This document shows, piece by piece, positions 42,766-51,475 of a stretch of 64,000 nucleotides of DNA. How positions within the stretch are numbered: the first letter of the stretch is position 1; each line of letters opens with the position of its first letter. A program made the translations under genes and the position numbers. The DNA comes from Lishizhenia tianjinensis (GTDB lineage Bacteria; Bacteroidota; Bacteroidia; Flavobacteriales_D; Crocinitomicaceae): the NCBI RefSeq assembly GCF_900116425.1, contig NZ_FPAS01000001.1, forward strand, positions 1-64,000, in the 5' to 3' direction. The notes below the pieces were generated by a model. It worked only from the letters and a program-made list of their open reading frames with translations. It was not told the origin of the DNA and did no database searches.

Positions 42766-43344
42766 TTATTGAAACGGTTTCGGCATACTTTGTTGTCCGG
42801 CAGCTTCTGCTATGACTTGTATACGTTTCATTTTGGTTTCTTCTCTTTTGGCCAAAACAATCCAGGATAATAGAATTTTTTTAGAGGATTTGCTCAAGCT
42901 TTCAAAGTAGTCACTTGCACCTTCATACTTGTTAAATTCCACGACAAGTTTATCAGGAACCAGCAAAGCTTCAACACTATCGAGCAGGGTCCAAGAACCA
43001 TTTTCTTTCGCGCGCTCTATCACTTGCCATCCGGCTTTTTCCATGCGGTTTTCAGCTTCGAGTTGTAGTATTTTGTCTTTGTTGACTTTAGACCACGTAC
43101 TGTTCGCCTTACGCTTAGAAAAATATTGATGATAGGTGTCTGTGTCAATTTTTACCTTTTTGCTATCTATCCATCCAAAACACAAGGCTTCGTCAACCGC
43201 CTCACTCCAAGTTAAACTCGGTTTCCCAGATTTAACGGTATGAAAAACGAGCCAAACCGCTTCTGTATTTTCATGGTTTTTAACCAACCATTCCCTCCAT
43301 GCTTTTGGGGAATTCGGGTGAAATATGTTTATTTTTTCAGACAT
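42766..43344 (-). CDS. YdeI/OmpD-associated family protein
   Basis: 192 aa. Full-length YdeI-like family: WREWLVKNHENTEAVWLVFHTVKSGKPSLTWSEAVDEALCFGWIDSKK at the start (the EALCFGWID motif is diagnostic), YFSKRKANSTWSKVN in the middle, and the C-terminal OmdA domain (FESLSKSSKKILLSWIVLAKREETKMKRI). Cytosolic; members are associated with bacteriocin or peptide resistance in E. coli, while their mechanism is unclear. First of two or more genes running toward 42042. Confidence 0.9.
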   Translation of the reverse strand: MSEKINIFHPNSPKAWREWLVKNHENTEAVWLVFHTVKSGKPSLTWSEAVDEALCFGWIDSKKVKIDTDTYHQYFSKRKANSTWSKVNKDKILQLEAENRMEKAGWQVIERAKENGSWTLLDSVEALLVPDKLVVEFNKYEGASDYFESLSKSSKKILLSWIVLAKREETKMKRIQVIAEAAGQQSMPKPFQ

Positions 43345-43351
43345 TGAGTAG

Positions 43352-44161
43352 TTAATAATATGTGTATTTAAAAGTGGTTTTGGTTGACTCCACTTTATTT
43401 TTAGTATTCCTTTTGTATTGTCTACTCAAAGGTAAACCTGATTGCGAATAATTGGTCTTTTGATATCGGATAACTTTTCCATTAAGATTCATTAGGCTTA
43501 ATTCATTTGTTCTTAAAAAACCAGTTTCCCAGTAAATGAAACGTTGAATTTCTTCTCCTTGAAATGAAGATTCATTATAACTTATACGAACAGAATCTAT
43601 GCGATTGTTACTGCGGTATTCTATCCATTGTTTAATGCTATCCTCCCTTTTTACATTTTTATAAAAAGTGTAAGTTCTTTGAGTTTCGGAAACAATAGAG
43701 TCTATAACTTCATATTCTTTTTTAGGATACAATTTTAATGTGTAATTGGCTGCTTGATCGGTTATAGGAGAAAAATCTTTGAAGGCGTAATTTTCTCATT
43801 GTTCATTATATTCTTCTTGTCGCACTCGAATTATTTTATTTGGAGAAGATTTGTCGTACCAAAGCATCATAATTATTCTTCCTAAATGATCATAAATCGA
43901 ATGTATTTTAAATTCAATAATTGAATCTCCGAAGCTATAGGTATTAGCTTCAATTTCTTTTCCTTCTTCGTTATAAACCCAGTAAAAAGCATTGGGGTAA
44001 TCGTTGAAAAACGCCATGGAATCTTCTGTGTCGAATTCAATACATTTGTTTACGTTATTGATTTTAAGTACGGAATCCGCGATCTGTGGACCGAAGTATT
44101 GACACCAAAGGTTACTTGTGATCAAGGTGATTATTAGAAAAGTGGAGGCGTACTTTTTCAT
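43352..44161 (-). pseudogene. Secreted hypothetical protein gene interrupted by one in-frame TGA
   Basis: One reading frame of 270 codons spans the whole interval, broken only by TGA at 43796-43798 (context QEEYNEQ-stop-ENYAFKDFSPI). After the stop the same frame runs without a further stop for 147 codons to TAA-type termination at 43352. The first half has a signal peptide (1-20, LWCQ) and both halves share a repetitive beta style (YDHLGRIIMMLWYDK; GLPLSRQYKRNTKNK) like YD/toast-rack secreted proteins. Nothing in the second half offers a good start (first candidate a TTG at 43732). I read this as a single gene with a recent nonsense change, for example CGA to TGA, rather than two genes. A sequencing error is also possible. 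Confidence 0.7.
43796..44161 (-). CDS. N-terminal half of the interrupted gene, may still be translated
   Basis: 121 aa with its own ATG and signal peptide, ending at the in-frame TGA. This is the only part likely to be produced if the stop is real. See the pseudogene entry covering 43352-44161 for the full frame. The product would lack the C-terminal half, so probably does not fold fully. Confidence 0.5.
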   Translation of the reverse strand: MKKYASTFLIITLITSNLWCQYFGPQIADSVLKINNVNKCIEFDTEDSMAFFNDYPNAFYWVYNEEGKEIEANTYSFGDSIIEFKIHSIYDHLGRIIMMLWYDKSSPNKIIRVRQEEYNEQ

Positions 44162-44178
44162 CTAATTAATTATTCCAA

Positions 44179-44805
44179 TTAATCTTTATAAGGATCCATA
44201 ATTCCATTCGGTTTATAACCTTGCTTGGTGCCAAATTGTTCCTTGTTTATGGATGCGTGAATTGCATTCGAATATAAATATTTACCTCCTCCTAGAGCCA
44301 ATTTGTAGCGCAATTGAACCGGTTCTGTACCATTAAATTTTGGGACATCAAATTCCCAATATTGGTTGTTGTCTAGAAATACTTTATGGTAACTGTTGCC
44401 ACAACCACTGCTAGGTAAATATTCTATTTTTTTCCATTCACCATTATAAAGTACTTCTGCAACACAGGATATTCTGCTATCTGAGGCAGAAAGTTTAAGT
44501 ATAGAATCAGATAAGTTGACGATATAAAATTTATAGCCTTCATATTGCTTATAAACCGTGGTAGTTTTGGTAGTGTCGAGGTATAAATAAACTCCTTCAC
44601 CCCTTAGGTTTAAAGTGTCCGAATAAACCTTGGGCGTATTACTTGATCCTCCAAACCCGCCGAAAGCCGTTGAGTCTATTATACTTGATTTAACATACAT
44701 ATTACCTCGCAGTTTATATTTTACATTGAACGAAGTTGAGTCTTGACCATAAGAGTAAGACATTACAAAACAAGTAACTAGTAAAAGGAAATGAAATTTT
44801 CTCAT
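44179..44805 (-). CDS. Secreted hypothetical protein
   Basis: 208 aa, signal peptide 1-20 (cleaved after SYGQ). Beta-rich mature part: LRGEGVYLYLDTTKTTTVYKQYEGYKFYIVNLSDSILKLSASDSRISCVAEVLYNGEWKKIEYLPSSGCGNSYHKVFL, a pattern of an Ig-like or fibronectin-like domain with one likely disulphide. In series with the genes on either side (17-18 bp gaps). No family that I recognise. Confidence 0.75.
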   Translation of the reverse strand: MRKFHFLLLVTCFVMSYSYGQDSTSFNVKYKLRGNMYVKSSIIDSTAFGGFGGSSNTPKVYSDTLNLRGEGVYLYLDTTKTTTVYKQYEGYKFYIVNLSDSILKLSASDSRISCVAEVLYNGEWKKIEYLPSSGCGNSYHKVFLDNNQYWEFDVPKFNGTEPVQLRYKLALGGGKYLYSNAIHASINKEQFGTKQGYKPNGIMDPYKD

Positions 44806-44823
44806 GTATTTAGGGATTGATGA

Positions 44824-45873
44824 TTAATGTATTAATTCAAAACATTCTTTGTTTGGGATGCACACGAATGAATTTAATCCATTTTTAATTTCAATTTTTG
44901 TGCTATTAACTCCTTGAAAATACAAAAAATTATTCTCAATTCTATAGGGAAGATTATCTGGCATCAACATATCATATTTGTATATGCGTTCTTTTGAACT
45001 GGATATAAAAATAAGTTTACTTTGTCCCTTTTTAGAAATGGAATCACCAATTCCAATTTTAGAAAAATCTGTAACAACGGAATAAGAAATTTTCTCTTCT
45101 ACGCCCTGTATCTGACCTAGGTAGGTAATTTCATGTTCGATATATAGAGAGTGATAATTGCGTTTTTTATTGACAAATCGAGAATCTACAAATTTCGAAT
45201 AGTCGTTTACAATTTGGTCTTGGGGTGAAAAGAATACCTCATTATGCTGCGTGATGTTATTTAGATAGTAACTTAGGTTTGGGGCTACTTCATAACTCTG
45301 GTTCCATGGATGTTCACCTTTCTCTAAACTTACGACTTTTTCACGTTCAATTCTATTAAAATCTTCGTTGTAGAATTCGGTTATTTGCTCTGTATAATAG
45401 CCTTCTTCATAGAATGAGTTGATATAACTGGTATGTCTTTCAAAAGCAAAAGTTTTGCCGTCTTCATCGAAATAATGCATATACCCAATTGAACCATCAC
45501 CACTTTGTAGATAAGGTACTTGCTTTGCACAAAGAAACTGTCCCGAATTATCCCTAAAAAGACTATAGGTGGTGTTTGTGCATGTGTCGAGTAAATCTTG
45601 ACTTAGTAAGCGAATGATATGCTCAGAGGGTTCATCTAAAAGCCAAGATTCAATAAGTAATTCATTGTTCGCAATAAGTGTATCTATACTTCTTTTTTGA
45701 TACTTCAAACGTTCTAAAATATCAGCTACTGGTAAACGAGAAGAGGAAGGATAAATCGTGTCATTTTCAATATCCTGAGCTAGATCACCGGTGAATGTTT
45801 TAGGTGTTGGATTTTGCTGACAAGCAAAAAGCGTTAAAAGGAGCATGAATAGCAAGAGGTGTTTAGGATACAT
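44824..45873 (-). CDS. Hypothetical lipoprotein
   Basis: 349 aa. Signal peptide with lipobox (LTLFAC, Cys18), so lipid-anchored in the envelope. The mature protein has an N-terminal helical segment (PVADILERLKYQKRSIDTLIANNELLIESWL) and a long beta-rich part with mixed Tyr/Phe strands. Cys91, Cys108 and two close to the C-terminus (VCIPNKECF) may form disulphides. First gene of a likely three- or four-gene transcript toward 43352. Unknown family. Confidence 0.75.
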   Translation of the reverse strand: MYPKHLLLFMLLLTLFACQQNPTPKTFTGDLAQDIENDTIYPSSSRLPVADILERLKYQKRSIDTLIANNELLIESWLLDEPSEHIIRLLSQDLLDTCTNTTYSLFRDNSGQFLCAKQVPYLQSGDGSIGYMHYFDEDGKTFAFERHTSYINSFYEEGYYTEQITEFYNEDFNRIEREKVVSLEKGEHPWNQSYEVAPNLSYYLNNITQHNEVFFSPQDQIVNDYSKFVDSRFVNKKRNYHSLYIEHEITYLGQIQGVEEKISYSVVTDFSKIGIGDSISKKGQSKLIFISSSKERIYKYDMLMPDNLPYRIENNFLYFQGVNSTKIEIKNGLNSFVCIPNKECFELIH

Positions 45874-45900
45874 GTCGAATCTGTTTTTAGTAGTGAAGTA

Positions 45901-46269
45901 TCATACAAATGCTTTAAATCCGCCATAGATCATTCTACGTGCATCAAAAATCAAATCTTTTTCATCCATCAAAGGAGCCACAAGCTCTGTCATTCTGGGG
46001 TCCATAGGTACAGAAGTGTTTGCTTTATCTCGAATTTCTTTAGAAGGAAAAACAACCCAACCAAATACGGGGATTTCATTAGGACTGCAGTTAAGAGTAT
46101 CTATAAATGAAATAACTCCATCCAATGCCATATCATCACCTACAAATTCTTGATAAGATAATGCACCGTGTTCGAGCCATATTTCCGAAACTTGTTCGGC
46201 TATTTTTTGGTAGGTGTCTAAATGCTTTTTGGGAAGGCTAAATACAAATCCGTCGATGTAATTTTTCAT
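45901..46269 (-). CDS. DUF1428 domain-containing protein (YbaA-like)
   Basis: 122 aa. Matches the YbaA/DUF1428 ferredoxin-like family over its length: YIDGFVFSLPKKHLDTYQKIAEQVSEIWLEHGALSYQEFVGDD, WVVFPSKEIRDKAN, and the closing RMIYGGFKAFV motif. Small cytosolic protein, probably dimeric. Role in the cell is not known to me. It starts 18 bp after the secreted protein gene at 46288 in the same direction. Confidence 0.92.
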   Translation of the reverse strand: MKNYIDGFVFSLPKKHLDTYQKIAEQVSEIWLEHGALSYQEFVGDDMALDGVISFIDTLNCSPNEIPVFGWVVFPSKEIRDKANTSVPMDPRMTELVAPLMDEKDLIFDARRMIYGGFKAFV

Positions 46270-46287
46270 GAATAGAAAGATAAAATT

Positions 46288-46875
46288 TTATTCTAATAAC
46301 GTGTAAAAAGCTTCTTCGCGTATGGCTAATTTATAGGCCTCCAAAAAGCTAAGATGTTGATTTTTTTCTTGGATTACCAATGCTCTTTTTATTAAACTTC
46401 GAATGTTCTCATAAGAGATTGAAAATCCGTTATCCGCGAAAGTAACGTTTAAGGTTATATCGTAAAAATATTCCCGAAAGTTCGTAGAATCTGGAGTGAG
46501 TGCTTCAATTGCTGTATCCATTTGCTGTTTTAATTTTTCTTTATCATAGACATCTAGGTAATACGTCATTTTCAAAGAGTCTAAGTCCATACCTTGAAAA
46601 TAATACAGCTTATTTAAAGTATTTGCTGCTTTTAAAGGCTCCTGAAGACTATCGTAAATTATAAATCGAAGCAATGCTATATTTTGATAGGCATCTGTGT
46701 AAGTAAGGCCACAAAAACCATAATTTGAATGTTCTGCTTTTTCCAGAATTTCAAGAGCTTTTTTTAACTTTCCTTGTTCAATTTTATTGGCAGCTTTATC
46801 AATCAAACGGAAACCTCTTTGGGCAACTGATAAAAGGGGAAGTGTAAGTAATAGGAAGAAAATTACTGGTTTCAT
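46288..46875 (-). CDS. Secreted hypothetical protein
   Basis: 195 aa, signal peptide 1-18 (cleaved after SVAQ). The mature part is helical, with AANKIEQGKLKKALEILEKAEHSNYGFCGLTYTDAYQNIALLRF resembling TPR helices, then QQMDTAIEALTPDSTNFREYFYDITLN. Likely a small periplasmic TPR-type protein. Same direction and close spacing as the DUF1428 gene. Specific role unknown. Confidence 0.72.
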   Translation of the reverse strand: MKPVIFFLLLTLPLLSVAQRGFRLIDKAANKIEQGKLKKALEILEKAEHSNYGFCGLTYTDAYQNIALLRFIIYDSLQEPLKAANTLNKLYYFQGMDLDSLKMTYYLDVYDKEKLKQQMDTAIEALTPDSTNFREYFYDITLNVTFADNGFSISYENIRSLIKRALVIQEKNQHLSFLEAYKLAIREEAFYTLLE

Positions 46876-46924
46876 TAGAGCGTTTAATTAAGGATGTAGC
46901 TGTGTTTAAATTTCCATAAAATAA

Positions 46925-47626
46925 TCAGGTATGTTCCAAAATGTAGAGGGCCTTTGAAATTCGTTGGGCTAAATCATTATTTTCCTTTTCCATTTTAAAA
47001 AAGGCATTTTCAAGGTCTTCTTTTTTAGAATTTATCCAGTTTTTAAGGTCCACAACTACTTCTCCAGAAAAGTCTGAATTTTCACCTTCTTTATCTACCA
47101 TATCGGGATAATAACTTTCTATAAATGTCAAGAAATTGAGGAGCCCAAATTTATCCGGTTGAAGGTCCCAAAGTGCTAACATTTCAGAGATTTGTTTGAG
47201 AACTTTATGAAGTTCAATCAGTAGTTCAAAATCTAGAAGTTCAGTATGTTTGATCGCGTATTCCCACCATACTTTCAAAAATTCCACAACGGCTTTTTGT
47301 TCATTTTGTGGCCAAGTTTTCCAATGGCCATATTCAAGTTTTCCAAGCACTACAAAAAGGTCTACGCTAAGTTCATTGCATGCACTCAGGTCTAAAATTC
47401 TGGGGAGGAAATGTTTAAAGTCATTTACATTTCCCCAAGTGGTCATTGCCTTAAAAGCATATTTGGAAAGTTCTTTGTCCTTCAAATCTCTTAATGGAAG
47501 GGAGTGAATATGATAATGATCCTCTTTACCAACGCAGCAAGGACAGCCATCGATTTCAGAAGGAAGAGGGTAAGAGCTAAAAGTAGTGTAAACTTCGTCG
47601 AGGGTATCTTTAAGGTGAGTAGACAT
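46925..47626 (-). CDS. Conserved hypothetical protein with CxCC motif
   Basis: 233 aa, cytosolic. Near the N-terminus it has a CPCC motif (residues 28-31, EIDGCPCCVGKE) and then HIHSLPLRDLKDKELSKYAFKAMTTWGNVNDFKHFLPRILDLSA, a pattern I recall from a widespread conserved hypothetical family in which 'LSxYAFKAxTTWGDVxDFRHFLPRLLEL' is the hallmark. The rest is helical. The CPCC may bind zinc. Placed among accessory genes; no function can be assigned, though an immunity-type role has to be considered. Confidence 0.75.
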   Translation of the reverse strand: MSTHLKDTLDEVYTTFSSYPLPSEIDGCPCCVGKEDHYHIHSLPLRDLKDKELSKYAFKAMTTWGNVNDFKHFLPRILDLSACNELSVDLFVVLGKLEYGHWKTWPQNEQKAVVEFLKVWWEYAIKHTELLDFELLIELHKVLKQISEMLALWDLQPDKFGLLNFLTFIESYYPDMVDKEGENSDFSGEVVVDLKNWINSKKEDLENAFFKMEKENNDLAQRISKALYILEHT

Positions 47627-47658
47627 AACTTAAAAAGGTTAATTTTTAGTGAATACTT

Positions 47659-48237
47659 CTATGAATTTTCTAAAAATCCTTTTGGGAACATACCCAATTC
47701 TACGGTGCTTTTGTGAGAGATGATTTTTGCTGGAGCTCCTGCTATAGCAACGTTGTCTCCTACACTTTTGGTCACAACGCTGTTGGCACCTATAGAAACA
47801 TTGTTACCTATAGTGATGTTACCAAATAATTTTGCTCCCGGACCTATATACACATTATCACCTATAACCGGTGCTCCATGATAGGTACCTATGCTTACCC
47901 CTGGATGTATTCTACAATTTTTTCCTATCGTCGCATTTTTAGTGATAATCAGTGTTCCATAATGGGGAAAACATAAGCCTGGACCAATGGTGTTGATCGG
48001 TATGGAAAAGCCTAAACGTATACCCAACCTAACATTTAGAATTTGAAGTATTTTACATTGAATTTTACGTAAGGGGTTACGCGATTTACAATTCGTCAGG
48101 TATTCTATTTTTCTTAACCTTCTTTGAAAGCGAATGACGGGATTTTTAATATGCGTAGATAGACTGTAGGTAGTCATTTGATAATGACGTAAATCTTCCT
48201 TTAAATAATGGATGTAATCTTTTCTAGATTGTATCAT
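47659..48237 (-). CDS. Serine O-acetyltransferase-like hexapeptide protein
   Basis: 192 aa from the ATG at 48237 (an upstream TTG at 48264 would add nine residues). N-terminal helical domain (IQSRKDYIHYLKEDLRHY), then the left-handed beta helix of hexapeptide repeats: INTIGPGLCFPHYGTLIITKNATIGKNCRIHPGVSIG, with the catalytic-type His in HPGVSIGTYHG, and NVYIGPGAKLFGNITIGNNVSIGANSVVTKS. Transfers acetyl from acetyl-CoA to serine or to a sugar. EPS-cluster CysE relatives share this form; a cysteine-biosynthesis CysE is not excluded. Confidence 0.88.
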   Translation of the reverse strand: MIQSRKDYIHYLKEDLRHYQMTTYSLSTHIKNPVIRFQRRLRKIEYLTNCKSRNPLRKIQCKILQILNVRLGIRLGFSIPINTIGPGLCFPHYGTLIITKNATIGKNCRIHPGVSIGTYHGAPVIGDNVYIGPGAKLFGNITIGNNVSIGANSVVTKSVGDNVAIAGAPAKIISHKSTVELGMFPKGFLENS

Positions 48238-48329
48238 ACTTGAAATACAGTTGTTGGTCTTCAAATACCCCGAAGTATAGCGCTTTGAGGTAAGACGAAG
48301 ATAAAGATTTTTATTTTTTTTCTGGACAA

Positions 48330-48362
48330 TAAAAAAGGGGAGCGTGTTTTAGCCTTCCCCTT
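48330..48362 (-). terminator. Rho-independent terminator of the UlaG-like metallo-hydrolase gene
   Basis: Stem aagggga / ttcccctt (about 48336-48362) with a loop of about 12 nt, and an A-run at 48330-48336 as the minus-strand U-tract; follows the stop codon at 48371. Confidence 0.75.
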
Positions 48363-48370
48363 AATCATGA

Positions 48371-49627
48371 TTATATAAATCTATAAAAGATTTCCCATTT
48401 TTTTCTCCAGAGAAATTTTAATGTTCTTAAAGTCTGGGGAATAGATTTCGTTGATAAAAAGCCTGTTGATAGCATATTTTGGAAAAAGAAATATTTAGAG
48501 GTCGCTGCTGGATGATCTTTGTCTAAAAACATCCCCGAAACCTGTAAAGTTCCTGTTCCCCATTCAAAGTTGAAAGTAAACCAACATACTTGACTGCACA
48601 TGGTGTACCTCGCTTTTTCTCGTGTTGTTTCCTCCCAAGTTCCCTTTTTAGGATCGATAAATATAGCTCTGTCTAAATCATGTAAATAGATACCAAAAGG
48701 TTCTACCATTTTACGGAAAGGAGCTTTAATTTTTTGTTGAAAAATTGCCATGTTGGCCTCAACTGCTGCTGTAACTTCTTCAAATGTTTTTGAAGCTGGA
48801 GTAGGGTCAATTTTACAGTTTTCTAAATCCCTCATGTAGCGTTCAACGGCATACTCAGAATTGAATGCAGGTTGCTTGGTATTTACTTTGTCATGCGGAT
48901 ACATAAATTGTATCTTCTCCAATCCCATTTTCAAGATGTCTTCCGGTGTATTTACCCATTCGTTCATGCGTTTGTTTTCTTCGTTACAGAAGTATACAAA
49001 GCTGGCAAAAGGAACGATGTAAGTAGGTGAGAAGATCTCATTTTGTAATAGAATATCTTCCTTTTTCTTTTGCGTGGCTCCAATTTCATCGGCGTTATTT
49101 CCTACCCAATTTGCAAATGAAAACTGCGTGAATAGGTAGTCTATTTTTCCAACTTGTTTGGCGATATATTTATATTGGTTTGCTGTAAATACACAATCGT
49201 TTAAGTTTAAAATTGTAGTACCCTCGGCTTTTACCGCTAAGAAAGAATCCATAGAACCTGCAGAACCACAATACAAATCAATGCCTTCAACTTGTGTCCA
49301 TTTGTAAATAGGAAGCTCTATTACCTCTGCGAAACCGAGCTTTTCAAAAGCCTCTTTTAAACGAGTAGAAGCGTGTTTTTGATAAAGAATTTTAATTCTC
49401 TTCTTATCTGCTTCATCTATACCTTTTAAGGTAGGGAAATTAAAGTGATCTGGATGTTCATGGGTTACAAAAATGTAATCGATCTCAGAATAATCTACCT
49501 CTATATCTCCAGCCAATAAGGCCCAGCTATCGTTAAATGTTTTTCCTTTCGTCCACGGGTCCAAGAATATTTTTTTATTGTTTGCTTTAACGATAAAACC
49601 GGCGTGTGATATAAATTCAATTTCCAT
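48371..49627 (-). CDS. UlaG-like MBL-fold metallo-hydrolase
   Basis: 418 aa from the ATG at 49627 (an upstream TTG frame is not needed). The N-terminal 220 residues form an MBL domain: FISHAGFIVKANNKKIFLDPW, motif 2 THEHPDHF (Zn ligands), Asp in the NLNDCVF strand and His in the MYPHDKVN region. The C-terminal ~190 residues are a second domain (about 240-418) I do not recognise, with FRKMVEPFGIYLHDLDRAIFIDP and CSQVCWFTFNFEWGTGTLQ. UlaG- and NAPE-PLD-type relatives hydrolyse lactones, phosphodiesters or sugar-nucleotide-linked compounds. A terminator follows it, so it is not in one operon with the acetyltransferase. Substrate unknown. Confidence 0.82.
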   Translation of the reverse strand: MEIEFISHAGFIVKANNKKIFLDPWTKGKTFNDSWALLAGDIEVDYSEIDYIFVTHEHPDHFNFPTLKGIDEADKKRIKILYQKHASTRLKEAFEKLGFAEVIELPIYKWTQVEGIDLYCGSAGSMDSFLAVKAEGTTILNLNDCVFTANQYKYIAKQVGKIDYLFTQFSFANWVGNNADEIGATQKKKEDILLQNEIFSPTYIVPFASFVYFCNEENKRMNEWVNTPEDILKMGLEKIQFMYPHDKVNTKQPAFNSEYAVERYMRDLENCKIDPTPASKTFEEVTAAVEANMAIFQQKIKAPFRKMVEPFGIYLHDLDRAIFIDPKKGTWEETTREKARYTMCSQVCWFTFNFEWGTGTLQVSGMFLDKDHPAATSKYFFFQNMLSTGFLSTKSIPQTLRTLKFLWRKKWEIFYRFI

Positions 49628-49849
49628 AAAAGATGCTTTATTTCGCGAAATAAAAACACTCAGATGGTTGAGATATAAAACCAAATGAATCTACTATTTC
49701 GCTAAAATTTCATTGATTGCCTGCAAAAATAGAATTGGTTTTGGAACTGCCTACAGGTAAAGGAATAAATTGATAAAAATCAAAGTGAGGGGAACTGCCT
49801 TTTTATCAGAGTGGTTTTGTAAAGTGAAATCTATGTATTCCGTCACGTA

Positions 49850-50377
49850 TTAGTGCATTAAAAATACAACTTGTGTGAGCTGTTCGTCTTTGAATGCCGC
49901 AGTACATACAATATTTAAAGATCTATCTTTGGTTGCACACATGGCTGGAAAAGGACAAATGAACTCTATGTTTTCAATGCCTGCGATATCCGCGCTAACT
50001 GTTTCTTTAAAGATGTTAACCTCTCCCAAGGTTAATGTACCTGTAAAACTTGTTGTAGGAAATTTTTCATCACCATCTGTGTTGAAATTTATACCTAATC
50101 CAGTAATTTTATTTTTGTTGGTGAAGAAAACAATACCTGAGGTTTCGTAGAAATAAGCTTTTTCTCCATTGGCGTGTTCTTTAATTTCCGTAGCATCTCC
50201 AAGTTCTTTTGTCACTTCTTTTATCGTTGTTTTACTTGTAAGATTTAAACCTTTTATTGTCAGTGAAGGACTGGAAGTGTAGTCGATATTTAATGAGTCG
50301 ATTTGTGCAAATGCCGTATTCATGCAAAAGATGAATACTCCGACAAGAAAGTGAAAAGTTAGTTTTGATGTTTTCAT
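49850..50377 (-). CDS. Secreted hypothetical protein
   Basis: 175 aa from the ATG at 50377; the GTG at 50410 would add 11 residues in front of the signal peptide and is unlikely. Signal peptide (1-24, cleaved after AFAQ). The mature domain contains LTSKTTIKEVTKELGDATEIKEHANGEKAYFYETSGIVFFTNKNKITGLGINFNTDGDEKFPTTSFTGTL, a repeated beta-hairpin style of bacterial secreted 'DUF' proteins. No motif recognised. Single gene. Confidence 0.72.
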   Translation of the reverse strand: MKTSKLTFHFLVGVFIFCMNTAFAQIDSLNIDYTSSPSLTIKGLNLTSKTTIKEVTKELGDATEIKEHANGEKAYFYETSGIVFFTNKNKITGLGINFNTDGDEKFPTTSFTGTLTLGEVNIFKETVSADIAGIENIEFICPFPAMCATKDRSLNIVCTAAFKDEQLTQVVFLMH

Positions 50378-50420
50378 GCTGTAATTTTTATCTGTTTTCA
50401 GTAATATCACGAAAAATAAG

Positions 50421-50445
50421 AAAAAGCCCCAAATGGAGCTTAAAT
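50421..50445 (-). terminator. Weak terminator-like hairpin
   Basis: aagc-c-cc / gg-a-gctt with AAAT loop and an A-run on the 5' side (minus-strand U-tract), between the T9SS protein gene at 50471 and the gene at 49850. Short stem, moderate support. Confidence 0.45.
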
Positions 50446-50470
50446 CTATAATTATTGGTTCTTTTTTAAA

Positions 50471-51388
50471 TCAATTTCTGATCACCATTTTCTTTGTGTA
50501 TACCTTCCCTTCTTTTTCTACATGCAGGAGGTAAATGCCATTTTCTAAGGTAGATACCTTTAAGGTGTTGTTTGTGCTGCGTAATACAACTTGACCTTTC
50601 AGGTCTGTAATTGTTGAGCGAACATTAACAAAATCTGAAGGAAGTTGTATTTCACCATTAATTACGGGGTTAATCAGATTTAAATCAATATCAAATGTTT
50701 CAATACCTATTGTGTTATAAGGGTAGATACAATCACTTCCAGTATTGGCCGTATAGCTGATGTCATCATCTTCAAAACAACTAAAGCTGTAAAATGGACT
50801 TTCATCTGGCATGAAGCAAAATGTCATACGAGGAAAAACAAAACTGTATTGTTGAGAGGTGGTTTCAAAATGTCCAAATCTTGAATTTACTACACCATTT
50901 ATTCTAAAACTATTGTTGTCATCGGCACTAAGGGTATACTGTAGGTAGTCTTGACCAGATAAAGTCACGGTTGTACTATCTACAACACTAATGTTACTGG
51001 TAATGGCACAAGTTGTTTCTGATGGGTTGGCCATGGTATTGTAGGTGGTATTTTGGTTCAGGTTGAAAATGTAAATGGGATGAAAATCACTTTCGTAGTA
51101 CATGTGCACAGTATCATTGGCGTAATATACATAGTTCGTATCCAATACTTCTGAGAATAGTTCGACAGTCTCACCAAATTGATTCATTCCAAAGTTATAC
51201 TGCGTGGTTTCATATCCTTTACATGCTTCTCCCATTATAACTGTATCCATTACTTCTTGTACGATAATATATCCCCCATAGGGAAAACTGTGAAATGTAT
51301 AGGTCCATTTAGCGTTATCGCTTACCCAAGTTTGTTGGGCAAAACTTATACTCGTTAGGAGTAATAATAAAAAAGTAAGTGATTTCAT
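50471..51388 (-). CDS. T9SS type A sorting-domain secreted protein
   Basis: 305 aa. Signal peptide to about residue 17 (SFAQ). Mature part is beta-rich (WVSDNAKWTYTFHSFPYGGYIIVQEVMDTVIMGEACKGYE), with a C-terminal type A sorting domain (about 235-305; LNLINPVINGEIQLPSDFVNVRSTITDLKGQVVLRS ... LENGIYLLHVEKEGKVYTKKMVIRN), which sends it through the type IX secretion system and is removed on the surface. Cargo function unknown. It has a small inverted repeat upstream (51405-51422). Confidence 0.9.
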   Translation of the reverse strand: MKSLTFLLLLLTSISFAQQTWVSDNAKWTYTFHSFPYGGYIIVQEVMDTVIMGEACKGYETTQYNFGMNQFGETVELFSEVLDTNYVYYANDTVHMYYESDFHPIYIFNLNQNTTYNTMANPSETTCAITSNISVVDSTTVTLSGQDYLQYTLSADDNNSFRINGVVNSRFGHFETTSQQYSFVFPRMTFCFMPDESPFYSFSCFEDDDISYTANTGSDCIYPYNTIGIETFDIDLNLINPVINGEIQLPSDFVNVRSTITDLKGQVVLRSTNNTLKVSTLENGIYLLHVEKEGKVYTKKMVIRN

Positions 51389-51404
51389 GATGTGGTGTAT
51401 TTAA

Positions 51405-51422
51405 GTTATCATTGAAGATAAC
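51405..51422. repeat. Short palindrome upstream of the T9SS protein gene
   Basis: gttatc (51405-51410) / gataac (51417-51422) around a 6-nt spacer, 17 bp before the ATG at 51388. Operator-sized, but short enough to occur by chance. Confidence 0.3.
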
Positions 51423-51475
51423 GAGATTAATGAAAAAATAGTTTGAGCGAACTCAATTTATTTACTCAAAGGGAT

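Noticed and set aside
44179-45873. Another same-frame pair (44179-44805 and 44824-45873)
   Set aside because: Each gene has its own ATG and signal peptide or lipobox, so these are separate genes.
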